A stretch of DNA of 64,000 nt, taken from assembly GCF_900109195.1 (NCBI RefSeq), contig NZ_FNZG01000002.1, positions 690,191 through 754,190 of the forward strand. Direction: 5' to 3'. The position numbers were made by a program, and so were the translations under genes. Below, in pieces: positions 53,539 to 62,485 of this stretch. Every line of letters starts with the position of its first letter. Position 1 is the first letter of the stretch. This DNA comes from Pseudooceanicola nitratireducens. GTDB taxonomy: Bacteria; Pseudomonadota; Alphaproteobacteria; Rhodobacterales; Rhodobacteraceae. The notes below the pieces were generated by a model. The model did not search any database and had not been told where the DNA came from. It saw nothing but the letters and a program-made list of their open reading frames with translations.

Positions 53539-55088
53539 GGCGCGGTCTCCTCGGTGGTGCTCAGGCTCAGCGGCGCGGGGGGCGCGGCGCGCAGATCGTC
53601 GACCGACAGGGGCGCGGTCGGCCGCGACAGCCGGTTGCGCACGATCCAGTGCAGCCGCGTCTCGGCCCGGGTGATCGCCACATAGGCCAGCCGTTTCCAC
53701 AGCGGCTGCCCGGCCTCGACCCGACCGACGCGGGCGGCGGCGTAAAGGTCGGGGGCAAAGACCTGCACCTCGGGCCATTGCGAGCCCTGCGCCTTGTGGA
53801 TCGTCACCGCCGCGCCATGCAGAAAGGTCGCGCCCATGCGGGCGGCATAAGGGATGAAGGGCTCTTCCTCGTCCGGTTTCTCAATCTTCACGATCGAGGC
53901 CGCCGAGACCTGCGGGCTTTCCGCCCCCATCACGTGCAGACGCGAAAACCCGGGCTTGGACCCGGGGCCAAGGTAGACAACCTGTGCCCCCTTGATCAGC
54001 CCGCGCGCTTCCAGATCAAGGCGCTTCTTGCGGTGTTTCAGAGGCAGCTCGATCCCGTCGCAGATCAGCGGCTCTCCGGGCAGAAGGGCGTCTTCGGGGG
54101 CGTCATGCACCCGGCGGAAGGCATTGATCAGGCGGATGCGCGTGACGTTGCGCCAGACCAGGACCGGCGATCGCGCCATCAGGTCGACCTCGACCCGCTG
54201 GCCCCAGATCACCCGGTCGTCGGCGCGGGCCTTGTCCTCGATCATGCGCTCGAAGTCCTCGAAGCTCAGCTGCGGGTCGGCCAGGGCATGGGCCAGGTCA
54301 AGGATCGGGTTGTCCGCGTCCTGGCGGTGGACCCGGTCCAGGTGCATCAGGTTGGGCGCGGCGACGCGATCAAAGACCATGCGGCCGGATTGGCCGACCG
54401 GGGCCAGCTGGGCGGGATCGCCGAAGATCAGAAGCGTCGGGAAGATTTCGCGCAGATCGTCGAACTGCTTGTCGTCCAGCATCGAGGCCTCGTCGATCAG
54501 CCCAATGTCCAGCGGGTCATCGCGCCGCTTCCATCCGGTGATGAAATCCGACCCGCGCAGCCCGGCTGCCGCCAGAGCGCCGGGGACGGATTTGTTGGTC
54601 TCGAAGAAGGCCATGGCGCGGTCCAGCGCTTCATCTGTCAGCCCTTCGATCTCGGGTCGGTCGCCTTCTCCGGCCAGCCATTCCGCGATGCGTTCGTATT
54701 GCGGGTCATAGACCGGGGTATAGAGGATGCGGTGGATCGTCGTCGCGGGCACGCCGCGCAGCCGCAGGACCGAGGCCGCCTTGTTCGTCGGTGCGAGGAT
54801 GGCCAGCGTCCGGCGGTCCTTGTGCTTGCGCGGTTCGTAATCCCCCGAGATCAGCGTCACGCCGGCCTCTTCCGCTGCGCGCGACAGCGCCGAAAGAAGA
54901 AGCGTCTTGCCCGAACCGGCCTTGCCGGTGACGGCCAACACCCGACCCTTGCCCGCGCCGGGGGGCTGGGTGAAGCCGTCGGTCAGATCGACCCCGTCTT
55001 CGCGCAGGGCTTCGGTGATGCGATCGAAGGCATCGGCCTGATCGTGCGAAAAGGTCACCGAGGGCAGGGAGGCGGGGGTCTGCGTCAT
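53535..55088 (-). CDS. RecD/Pif1-like superfamily 1 DNA helicase
   Basis: 517 residues. Walker A AVTGKAGSGKTLLL near residue 52, Walker B GLIDEASMLDDKQ, motif III GDPAQLAPVGQ, and the UvrD-type C-terminal AVTIHKAQGSQW and AYVAITRAETRL. This is the stand-alone RecD-like (RecD2-type) core without the long N-terminal OB part. It may act in replication or repair; no recB or recC is nearby. Co-translated with the SDR gene by a 4-base overlap. Confidence 0.88.
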   Translation of the reverse strand: MTQTPASLPSVTFSHDQADAFDRITEALREDGVDLTDGFTQPPGAGKGRVLAVTGKAGSGKTLLLSALSRAAEEAGVTLISGDYEPRKHKDRRTLAILAPTNKAASVLRLRGVPATTIHRILYTPVYDPQYERIAEWLAGEGDRPEIEGLTDEALDRAMAFFETNKSVPGALAAAGLRGSDFITGWKRRDDPLDIGLIDEASMLDDKQFDDLREIFPTLLIFGDPAQLAPVGQSGRMVFDRVAAPNLMHLDRVHRQDADNPILDLAHALADPQLSFEDFERMIEDKARADDRVIWGQRVEVDLMARSPVLVWRNVTRIRLINAFRRVHDAPEDALLPGEPLICDGIELPLKHRKKRLDLEARGLIKGAQVVYLGPGSKPGFSRLHVMGAESPQVSAASIVKIEKPDEEEPFIPYAARMGATFLHGAAVTIHKAQGSQWPEVQVFAPDLYAAARVGRVEAGQPLWKRLAYVAITRAETRLHWIVRNRLSRPTAPLSVDDLRAAPPAPLSLSTTEETAP

Positions 55089-55182
55089 GCGCGGACGCTA
55101 CAGCGCTTTGGGGCGGAGTTCCATATGGTCCGCGCCCGCGCCCGTCGTTCCATGGGTATGCTTTTGCGGTGTCGGCTTCGGC

Positions 55183-55198
55183 CGCCCCCGCGGGGGCG
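55183..55198. repeat. 16-bp perfect palindrome after ecm
   Basis: CGCCCCCG followed by CGGGGGCG with no loop, between the ecm stop and the helicase start. Could form a strong stem but lacks a T run. Confidence 0.55.
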
Positions 55199-55235
55199 GG
55201 CGCGTTGTGGAAGGGGCGTAGCGCGGTGGCGAGGG

Positions 55236-57203
55236 TTACTCGGCGGCGACCGACTTGGGATCGGCCAGCTCGACCACGTCCATCATGATCGTGTTCAGCT
55301 GGAAATCCTTCGGCGTGTAGACCCGGGCAACGCCCATGGCCAACAGGCGTTTTCCGTCCTCGTCGGGAATGATCCCGCCGACGATCACGGGGATATGCGA
55401 AAGGCCGGCGTCGCGCATGCGGGTCATGACCTCTTCGACCAGCGGCAGGTGCGAACCGGACAGGATCGAGAGGCCAACGACATGCGCCTCTTGTTCCTGC
55501 GCGCGGGTGACAATTTCTTCGGGCGTCAGGCGGATGCCGTCGTAGTTGATGTCCATGCCGCAGTCGCGGGCGCGGAAGGCGATCTGTTCGGCCCCGTTGG
55601 AATGGCCGTCCAGCCCCGGCTTGCCGATGACGAACTTCAACCGGCGGCCCAGCTTGTCCGACACGGCATTGACCGCGTCGCGGATGTCGTCCAGCCCCTC
55701 GGTCTGGTTCGACACGCTGGCCGAGACGCCCGTGGGACCACGGTATTCGCCATGCACGGCGCGCATCTGGGCGGCCCATTCGCCGGTGGTGACGCCGGCC
55801 TTGGCCGCGGCAATCGAGGCGGGCATGCAGTTTTCCCCGGCCGCAGCGGCGGCACGCAGATCGGCAAGGGCCTTTTTCACCGCGTCTTCGTCGCGGGCGG
55901 CGCGCCAGGCGATCAGGCGCTCGACCTGGTCGGCCTCGACCGCCGGGTCGACCGTCATGATGCCGCCGTCTTCGCCCATCAGGGGCGAGGGCTCGGCCTC
56001 GGTCCATTTGTTCACGCCGACGACGATGGTCTTGTCGGTCTCGATCTTGTTCACACGCTCGGCGTTGGATTCCACCAGGCGCGACTTCATGTAGTCGATC
56101 GCGGCCACGGCCCCGCCCATGGAATCGAGGTTCGCCAGTTCAGCGCGCGCGCCTTCCTTCAGCGCCGCGACCTTGGCATCCACCGCCGGGTTGCCGTCGA
56201 AAAGGTCGCCATATTCCAGCAGGTCGGTTTCATAGGCCATGATCTGCTGCATGCGCAGCGACCATTGCTGATCCCAGGGGCGCGGCAGGCCCAGGGCCTC
56301 GTTCCAGGCGGGCAGCTGCACGGCGCGGGCGCGGGCCTTTTTCGACAGGGTCACGGCCAGCATCTCGATCAGGATGCGGTAGACGTTGTTTTCGGGCTGC
56401 TGTTCGGTCAGGCCGAGAGAGTTCACCTGCACCCCATAGCGGAAGCGGCGGAATTTCGGATCCTCGACGCCGTACCGCTCCTGGCAGATCTCGTCCCAGA
56501 GATCGACGAAGGCGCGCATCTTGCACATCTCGGTCACGAAGCGGATGCCGGCGTTCACGAAGAAGGAGATCCGGCCCACGACCTGGGGAAAATCCTCGGC
56601 CGGGACGCGCGGGCGGAGTTCGTCCAGAACCGCCATGCCGGTGGCCAGCGCATAGGCCAGTTCCTGTTCCGGCGTCGCGCCGGCCTCTTGCAGGTGGTAG
56701 GAACAGACGTTCATCGGGTTCCACTTGGGAACCTCCTTGTAGCAATATTCGGCCACATCCGCGATCATCTTGAGCGAGGGGGCAGGCGGGCAGATATAGG
56801 TTCCGCGCGACAGGTATTCCTTGATTAGGTCGTTCTGCACGGTGCCCTGAAGCGTGGCGGGATCCGCGCCCTGTTCCTCGGCAACGGCGATATACAGCGA
56901 CAGCAGCCAAGGCGCGGTCGCGTTGATCGTCATCGAGGTGTTCATCTCGGCCAGGGGGATCTGATCGAAGAGCGTGCGCATGTCGCCCAGATGGCTGATC
57001 GGCACGCCGACCTTGCCGACCTCACCGCGCGCCAGCACGTGATCGCTGTCGTAACCGGTCTGGGTCGGCAGGTCGAAGGCCACCGACAGGCCGGTCTGAC
57101 CCTTTTTCAGGTTGGTCCGGTACAGTTCGTTCGAAGCCTTGGCCGTGGAATGGCCCGAGTAGGTGCGGAACAGCCAGGGGCGGTCTTTCTGGGTCTCGGT
57201 CAT
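55236..57203 (-). CDS. ecm: Ethylmalonyl-CoA mutase
   Basis: Adenosylcobalamin enzyme turning (2R)-ethylmalonyl-CoA into (2S)-methylsuccinyl-CoA, 655 residues. The N-terminal TIM barrel opens WLFRTYSGHSTAKASNELYRTNLKKGQTGLSVAFDLPTQTG-type sequence (residues 10-50), and the C-terminal B12 domain has LDGHSNG, the D-x-H-x-x-G cobalt ligand motif, and SILSGSH. The length and lack of a separate small subunit distinguish it from methylmalonyl-CoA mutase. It is the second diagnostic gene of the ethylmalonyl-CoA pathway here, 1.1 kb from ccr. Confidence 0.95.
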   Translation of the reverse strand: MTETQKDRPWLFRTYSGHSTAKASNELYRTNLKKGQTGLSVAFDLPTQTGYDSDHVLARGEVGKVGVPISHLGDMRTLFDQIPLAEMNTSMTINATAPWLLSLYIAVAEEQGADPATLQGTVQNDLIKEYLSRGTYICPPAPSLKMIADVAEYCYKEVPKWNPMNVCSYHLQEAGATPEQELAYALATGMAVLDELRPRVPAEDFPQVVGRISFFVNAGIRFVTEMCKMRAFVDLWDEICQERYGVEDPKFRRFRYGVQVNSLGLTEQQPENNVYRILIEMLAVTLSKKARARAVQLPAWNEALGLPRPWDQQWSLRMQQIMAYETDLLEYGDLFDGNPAVDAKVAALKEGARAELANLDSMGGAVAAIDYMKSRLVESNAERVNKIETDKTIVVGVNKWTEAEPSPLMGEDGGIMTVDPAVEADQVERLIAWRAARDEDAVKKALADLRAAAAAGENCMPASIAAAKAGVTTGEWAAQMRAVHGEYRGPTGVSASVSNQTEGLDDIRDAVNAVSDKLGRRLKFVIGKPGLDGHSNGAEQIAFRARDCGMDINYDGIRLTPEEIVTRAQEQEAHVVGLSILSGSHLPLVEEVMTRMRDAGLSHIPVIVGGIIPDEDGKRLLAMGVARVYTPKDFQLNTIMMDVVELADPKSVAAE

Positions 57204-57234
57204 GCGGTGCCTCGGTTCGTTGATGGGATTCGGG

Positions 57235-57245
57235 TGCGCAACTAA
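57235..57245. promoter_or_regulatory. TGCGCAACTAA box upstream of ecm
   Basis: The 11 bases TGCGCAACTAA occur identically (other orientation) in the phaB promoter region. It stands 32-42 bases before the ecm start. Confidence 0.4.
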
Positions 57246-57393
57246 ATTTCGTCTTGAGGTCAGTATCTGAAAGAATGTGGCGATGTCAATTCGCTGCGGC
57301 GCGGCGCATTCGATTGGTGGGTGCTGTGCTGCAGCAAAGGGCGATCAGGCTGGGGCGCGTTGATCGAAGGGGCAGACGGGAAAGGGGGGCACA

Positions 57394-57427
57394 TAGAAAA
57401 ACAGCGCCCCGAAGTGGGACGCTGTTC
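57394..57427 (-). terminator. Terminator of the second VPLPA-tail gene
   Basis: Stem AACAGCG/CGCTGTT plus CCC/GGG with one mismatch (57400-57426); minus-strand TTTTTCTAT follows. Confidence 0.85.
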
Positions 57428-57448
57428 GTGTCGTGGCTGCGGCAAGGG

Positions 57449-58009
57449 TCAGCCCTTGCGGCGGATCAGGCCGAAGCCCGCCAGCGCCGATCCCATCAGG
57501 ACCAGACCTGCGGGCAGGGGCACCGCGGGTGTCGTGGTGAAGCTGAGGTTGTCGGCGTAGACGTTGTTTTGGGTGTTAAAACCTTCCCCGAAGAAGATCA
57601 CGTAGGCGATGTTGGACAGGCTGCTGACGTTGAGCGTGGTCATGCCCGAGACGCCCGCAGCAAGGGAGCCCGTGGCGCTGTCCAGTTCGTTGCCAAGCGA
57701 GTCATAGGCGAAGAGGAACAGGGCGTCGGCGTCCTGGCCATAGTCGCCCATGTCGACGGAAAATGCCGTGACATCCGTGGCCGAGAAGTCAGCGCGGTAC
57801 TTCTGCGTGTAGTCAGATCCGGTCGGCAGGATGGCTTTGGTGCCGTTCGGTCCCGAGCTGACAAAACCGGTGGCCAGCGTCAGGCCGCCCAGGTCGGTGC
57901 CAGCGATGGTCGTGCCGGTCGCAAACGATTCGAAATCGATGGTCGTGGTGGCCGCCTGGGCCGAAAAAGCCAGCATGGACAGGCCGGCGGCTGCAAGAAT
58001 GGTTTTCAA
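57449..58009 (-). CDS. Secreted protein with VPLPA-type C-terminal sorting tail (second copy)
   Basis: 186 residues. Signal peptide LKTILAAAGLSMLAFSAQA, then a beta-rich domain starting TTTIDFESFATGTTI, and a C-terminus VPLPAGLVLMGSALAGFGLIRRKG: motif, membrane helix, basic end. Substrate pattern of a VPLPA-recognising exosortase. Start TTG 58009 follows AGGGGGAC. The related gene at 40.3 kb differs in the central domain, so they are not a recent duplicate. Confidence 0.85.
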   Translation of the reverse strand: MKTILAAAGLSMLAFSAQAATTTIDFESFATGTTIAGTDLGGLTLATGFVSSGPNGTKAILPTGSDYTQKYRADFSATDVTAFSVDMGDYGQDADALFLFAYDSLGNELDSATGSLAAGVSGMTTLNVSSLSNIAYVIFFGEGFNTQNNVYADNLSFTTTPAVPLPAGLVLMGSALAGFGLIRRKG

Positions 58010-58247
58010 GACAAGGTCCCCCTTTTGGGTAAAGCGCGTCGCATTCAGGCGCGCCAACCCCAAATGCCGCGTGGCAGAATAAGGGATGGCGGCAACGCGC
58101 AGGGGTCAGATGTGGTCTGAAGTCCGACCAAGTCAAGTTGGCGCTGCAGTCTGTAAAAATTGGGCATTTTCCTGCTTCTCCGGCCTGCTTCGGAGGAGAG
58201 TTGAAATTTCACGACGACAGAAAATTACAAAAAATCCACTTCCCTTG

Positions 58248-58267
58248 TTGCAAAGTTGCGCGATGCA
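58248..58267. promoter_or_regulatory. TTGCAAAG-TTGCGCGA box pair upstream of ccr
   Basis: TTGCAAAG and TTGCGCGATGCA are adjacent, 66-85 bases before the ccr start. Its reverse complement shares CATCGCGCAA with the phaB promoter region. Binding is inferred. Confidence 0.45.
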
Positions 58268-58332
58268 TTTTACTTCCATGTTTGCAGCTGCAGCGATTCT
58301 GCGTTGCGGCAAACGAGACACAGGAGGTCCCC

Positions 58333-59622
58333 ATGGCTCTGGATACTGATTCCGCGATCGCGGCTTATGACGCGCCCAAAAAAGACCTGTATGAAATCGG
58401 TGAAATGCCCCCCCTGGGGCATGTGCCGAAGCAGATGTACGCCTGGGCGATCCGCCGTGAGCGCCACGGTGAGCCGATCACGTCGTTCCAGAAGGAAGTC
58501 GTCGACACCTGGCAGATCGACAGCCACGAGGTGCTGGTTCTCGTCATGGCGGCCGGTGTGAACTACAACGGCGTCTGGGCCGGCAAGGGCGAGCCGATTT
58601 CGCCGTTCGACGTGCATGGTCAGGACTACCACATCGCCGGGTCCGATGCCTCGGGCATCGTCTGGGCCGTGGGCGACAAGGTGAAGAACTGGAAAGTGGG
58701 CGACGAGGTCGTGATCCACTGCAACCAGGACGATGGCGACGATGAAGAGTGCAACGGCGGCGATCCGATGTTCTCTCCGACGCAGCGGATCTGGGGCTAC
58801 GAAACCGGCGACGGGTCCTTCGCGCAGTTCACCCGCGTGCAGGCGCAGCAGCTGATGCCGCGCCCCAAGCACCTGACCTGGGAAGAGGCCGCCTGCTACA
58901 CGCTGACGCTGGCCACCGCCTACCGGATGCTGTTCGGTCACCACCCGCATGAGCTGAAACCCGGCCAGAACGTTCTGGTCTGGGGTGCCTCGGGCGGTCT
59001 GGGCTCCTACGCGATCCAGCTGGCGACCACCGCGGGTGCAAATGCGATCGGCGTGATCTCGGACGAGAGCAAGCGCGACTTCGTCATGGCCCAGGGTGCC
59101 AAGGGCGTGATCAACCGGAAGGACTTCAACTGCTGGGGTCAGCTGCCGAAGGTCAACAGCCCCGAGTACAACGAATGGCTGAAAGAGGCCCGCAAGTTCG
59201 GTAAGGCGATCTGGGAGATCACCGGCAAGGGCGTGAACGTGGACATGGTCTTTGAACACCCCGGCGAGGCGACCTTCCCGGTGTCGACCCTGGTGGTCAA
59301 GAAGGGCGGGATCGTGGTGATCTGTGCCGGGACCTCGGGCTTCAACACCACCTTCGACGTGCGCTACATGTGGATGCACCAGAAGCGTCTGCAGGGCTCG
59401 CACTTTGCCAACCTGAAACAGGCCGCATCGGCGAACCGCCTGATGATGGAGCGCCGCCTGGACCCCTGCATGTCCGAGCTGTTCCCCTGGGACGAGATCC
59501 CCGAGGCGCACATGAAGATGCTGCGGAACGAGCACAAGCCCGGCAACATGGCGGTGCTGGTGCAATCCCCGCGCGCCGGGTTGCGCACGGTCGAGGAAGT
59601 GCTGGACGCTGGCCGCGGCTGA
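58333..59622 (+). CDS. ccr: Crotonyl-CoA carboxylase/reductase
   Basis: NADPH-dependent reductive carboxylation of crotonyl-CoA to (2S)-ethylmalonyl-CoA, the key step of the ethylmalonyl-CoA pathway. 429 residues of the MDR superfamily. The N-terminal VMAAGVNYNGVWAGKGEPIS and the Rossmann motif VWGASGGLGSYAIQLA are present. FNCWGQLP and the HFANLKQAASANRLMM segment are typical of CCR rather than simple enoyl reductases. AGGAGGTCCCC precedes the ATG. Confidence 0.96.
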   Translation: MALDTDSAIAAYDAPKKDLYEIGEMPPLGHVPKQMYAWAIRRERHGEPITSFQKEVVDTWQIDSHEVLVLVMAAGVNYNGVWAGKGEPISPFDVHGQDYHIAGSDASGIVWAVGDKVKNWKVGDEVVIHCNQDDGDDEECNGGDPMFSPTQRIWGYETGDGSFAQFTRVQAQQLMPRPKHLTWEEAACYTLTLATAYRMLFGHHPHELKPGQNVLVWGASGGLGSYAIQLATTAGANAIGVISDESKRDFVMAQGAKGVINRKDFNCWGQLPKVNSPEYNEWLKEARKFGKAIWEITGKGVNVDMVFEHPGEATFPVSTLVVKKGGIVVICAGTSGFNTTFDVRYMWMHQKRLQGSHFANLKQAASANRLMMERRLDPCMSELFPWDEIPEAHMKMLRNEHKPGNMAVLVQSPRAGLRTVEEVLDAGRG

Positions 59623-59679
59623 GTGTCGCCCGGGGTCTTGGACAGCTGTCCGAGGCCGGGAGTTGAATAGCGAAATGAG

Positions 59680-59714
59680 AAAGGGCCGTCCGGATTTCGG
59701 GCGGCCCTTTTGGA
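59680..59714 (+). terminator. Terminator of ccr
   Basis: Stem AAAGGGCCG/CGGCCCTTT extended by three inner pairs (one G-T), T-rich TTTTGG after it. Confidence 0.9.
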
Positions 59715-59741
59715 TTTGTCGGGGTGGTGTTGTTAAGTTGG

Positions 59742-59850
59742 CCGGGCCTGCTGGCCCGGTTTGTATCTGTTTGTCCGGGCCTGAAGGCCCGGACGGGGGT
59801 GAGGGGCGCTGCCCCTCACACTCCCCGGGATATTTTCGGCAAGAGGATGA
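59742..59850. repeat. Composite intergenic repeat, copy C
   Basis: CCGGGCC/GGCCCGG hairpin (59742-59759), GTCCGGGCC/GGCCCGGAC hairpin (59773-59794), GAGGGGC-GCT-GCCCCTC (59801-59817), then CTCCCCGGGATATTTTCGGC and AAGAGGATGA. Same order of parts as copies B and D. Confidence 0.75.
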
Positions 59851-59891
59851 GGGGGGGCTTTTCAGGGCGGTGTGGCCCTGCCAGGGCCTGG

Positions 59892-62384
59892 TCAGGCGTC
59901 CTTGCGGATGGTTTCGTTCTTGGGGTCGTAGGGGCTGTCTTCGGTGATCGTGGCGTCCCACAGCTGATCAAACATCCGCACCTTGAGCTTCGTGCCCGGT
60001 GTGGCGAGGTCGGGAGAGACATAGCCCATGCCGATGGATTTGCCGAAGGCCACGGAATAGCCGCCCGAGGTCAGGCGGCCGACCTTGGTGTCGCCGTCAT
60101 AGAGCGCCTCGCGCCCCCAGGGGTCGGCATCCGCGGGGCCGTCGATCAGCAGGGTGACGCATTTGGCGCGGATGCCAGTGTCGGCCATGGCCTGTTTGCC
60201 GTGGAAGTCTTTCGACAGGTCGACAAAGCGGGGCAGATCGGCCTCGAGCGGGGTGGCGTCGCGGCCCAGTTCGGTACCGAAGGCGCGGTAGGATTTCTCC
60301 TGCCGGAGCCAGTTCTGAGCGCGGGCCCCGACCAGTTTCAGCCCATGGAATTCGCCCGCCACCATCAGCTGATCCCAGAGGTAATTCTGCATCTCGATCG
60401 GGTGATGCAGTTCCCAGCCCAGTTCGCCGGTATAGGCGACGCGGATGGCGCGGACGGGGCACATGCCCAGTTCGATCTCGCGGCAGGACAGCCAGGGGAA
60501 GCGTTTGTTGGTCAGCGCCGTGGCCGGGTCCGCATCGCGGATCAGGCTGTTCAGCACGTCGCGCGATTTCGGCCCGGCGATGGCAAAGACGCCCCATTGC
60601 GTGGTCACGTCATGGCAGGAGATCCAGCCGAAGTCGGGGATCTTGTCCTCGATCGCCTTCATCAGGAAATCGCTGTCATAGGCGGTCCAGGCCCCGGCGG
60701 AGACGAGGTAATATTCGTCCTCCGCAAGGCGGACGATGGTGTATTCCGTGCGGGTCGTGCCGGCGGTGGTCAGCGCATAGGTCAGGTTGATGCGGCCGAC
60801 CTTGGGCAGCTTGTTGCAGGTGAACCAGTCGAGGAAGGCGGTCGCCCCCGGCCCCTTGAGCAGGTGTTTGGTAAAGGCCGTGGCGTCGATCAGGCCGACG
60901 CCTTCGCGGATCGCCTTTGCCTCGTCCACCGCGTGTTGCCACCAGCCACCGCGGCGGAAGCTGCGGGCGGCGTGATCGTCGAAGCCGTCGGGCGCGTAGT
61001 AGTTCGGGCGTTCCCAGCCGTTGACCTGGCCGAATTGGGCACCCGCGGCCTTCTGGCGGTCATAGGCCGGAGAGGTGCGCAGGGGGCGGGCCGCTTCGCG
61101 TTCCTCGTCGGGGTGGTGCAGGATGTAGACGTGTTCGTAGGCTTCTTCGTTCTTGGCGATGGCATAGTCGGTCGTCATCCACGACCCGTAGCGTTTCGGG
61201 TCGAGCGAAGCCATGTCGATCTCGGCCTCGCCTTCGACCATCAGCTGGGCGAGGTAGTGGCCGGTGCCGCCGGCGGCCGTGATCCCGAAAGAGAAGCCTT
61301 CGGCCAGCCACATGTTGCGCAGGCCCGGCGCGGGGCCGATCAGCGGGTTGCCGTCGGGGGTATAGCAGATGGGGCCGTTGAAATCGTCCTTCAGGCCCAC
61401 GGTTTCCGACGAGGGGATCCTGTGGATCATGGACATGTATTCCTCTTCGATCCGCTCCAGGTCGAGGGGGAAGAGGTCGGCGCGGAAGCTGTCGGGCACG
61501 CCATAGGCAAAGCGCGCGGGCGCGTTGCGTTCATAGGGGCCAAGGATCCAGCCGCCGCGTTCCTCGCGCACGTACCACTTGGCGTCGGCATCGCGCAGGA
61601 CGGGGTGTTCCGCGCCGCCATTCTGGCGATAGGCGACCAGTTCGGGGTCGGGCTCGGTGACGATGAACTGATGTTCCACGGGGATGGCGGGCATCTTGAT
61701 ACCCAGAAGCCGCGCGGTGCGCTGGGCGTGGTTGCCGGTGGCGGTGACCACGTGTTCGGCGGTGATGACCTGTTGTTCCTCGGACGGCACAAGGTTGCCG
61801 CCGCGTTCGACCATCTTGGTCACGGTCACGCGCCAGTCGGACCCGGTCCATTCATAGCCGTCGACCTGCCATTTGCGTTCGATCAGCACGCCGCGCTGAC
61901 GGGCCCCCTTGGCCATCGCCATGGTAACATCTGCGGGGTTAATGTAGCCGTCGGTCGGGTGGTAGATCGCGCCTTTCAGATCCTCGGAGCGGACCAGGGG
62001 CCAGCGGTCTTTGATCTGGGCGGGGGTCATCCATTCGTAAGGCACCTCGGCGGTTTCCGCGGTCGAGGCATAGAGCATGTATTCGTCCATCCGCGCATCG
62101 GTCTGGGCCATGCGCAAGTTGCCGACGATCGAGAAGCCGGCGTTCAGCCCGGTTTCAGCCTCGAGCGACTTGTAGAACTCGACTGAGTATTTGTGGATGT
62201 GGGTCGTCGCGTAGGACATGTTGAACAGCGGCAACAGACCGGCGGCATGCCAGGTCGAGCCCGAGGTCAGTTCGTCCCGTTCCAGCAGCATGACATCGTC
62301 CCAGCCGGCGCGGGCCAGGTGATAGGCGATCGAGGTGCCGATGGCACCGCCGCCGACGACCAGAGCTTTGACATGGGATTTCAT
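59892..62384 (-). CDS. FAD-dependent oxidoreductase with GcvT domain (dimethylglycine/sarcosine dehydrogenase type)
   Basis: 830 residues. The N-terminal DAO domain has VVGGGAIGTSIAYHLARAG and the TWHAAGLL site of covalent FAD attachment in related enzymes. The C-terminal half is GcvT/tetrahydrofolate-binding (VGLIDATAFTKHLLKGPGA, GYVSPDLATPGTKLKV). Family members oxidise dimethylglycine or sarcosine and pass the one-carbon unit to tetrahydrofolate. Exact substrate is not fixed by sequence. Start ATG 62384 follows AAGGAATCC. Confidence 0.87.
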   Translation of the reverse strand: MKSHVKALVVGGGAIGTSIAYHLARAGWDDVMLLERDELTSGSTWHAAGLLPLFNMSYATTHIHKYSVEFYKSLEAETGLNAGFSIVGNLRMAQTDARMDEYMLYASTAETAEVPYEWMTPAQIKDRWPLVRSEDLKGAIYHPTDGYINPADVTMAMAKGARQRGVLIERKWQVDGYEWTGSDWRVTVTKMVERGGNLVPSEEQQVITAEHVVTATGNHAQRTARLLGIKMPAIPVEHQFIVTEPDPELVAYRQNGGAEHPVLRDADAKWYVREERGGWILGPYERNAPARFAYGVPDSFRADLFPLDLERIEEEYMSMIHRIPSSETVGLKDDFNGPICYTPDGNPLIGPAPGLRNMWLAEGFSFGITAAGGTGHYLAQLMVEGEAEIDMASLDPKRYGSWMTTDYAIAKNEEAYEHVYILHHPDEEREAARPLRTSPAYDRQKAAGAQFGQVNGWERPNYYAPDGFDDHAARSFRRGGWWQHAVDEAKAIREGVGLIDATAFTKHLLKGPGATAFLDWFTCNKLPKVGRINLTYALTTAGTTRTEYTIVRLAEDEYYLVSAGAWTAYDSDFLMKAIEDKIPDFGWISCHDVTTQWGVFAIAGPKSRDVLNSLIRDADPATALTNKRFPWLSCREIELGMCPVRAIRVAYTGELGWELHHPIEMQNYLWDQLMVAGEFHGLKLVGARAQNWLRQEKSYRAFGTELGRDATPLEADLPRFVDLSKDFHGKQAMADTGIRAKCVTLLIDGPADADPWGREALYDGDTKVGRLTSGGYSVAFGKSIGMGYVSPDLATPGTKLKVRMFDQLWDATITEDSPYDPKNETIRKDA

Positions 62385-62485
62385 CTGCGGATTCCTTCGC
62401 TTGGACCTTTCTTCCGGTTTAGCAGGCCGGGCGCGGGGCGCTGTGTCCAGCCGACACATGGAGGCCTGAAACCGACCTCTTGTCG

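Noticed and set aside
53649-56828. 1059-codon plus-strand open frame
   Set aside because: Antisense to the helicase and ecm; no recognisable motif, no ribosome binding site.
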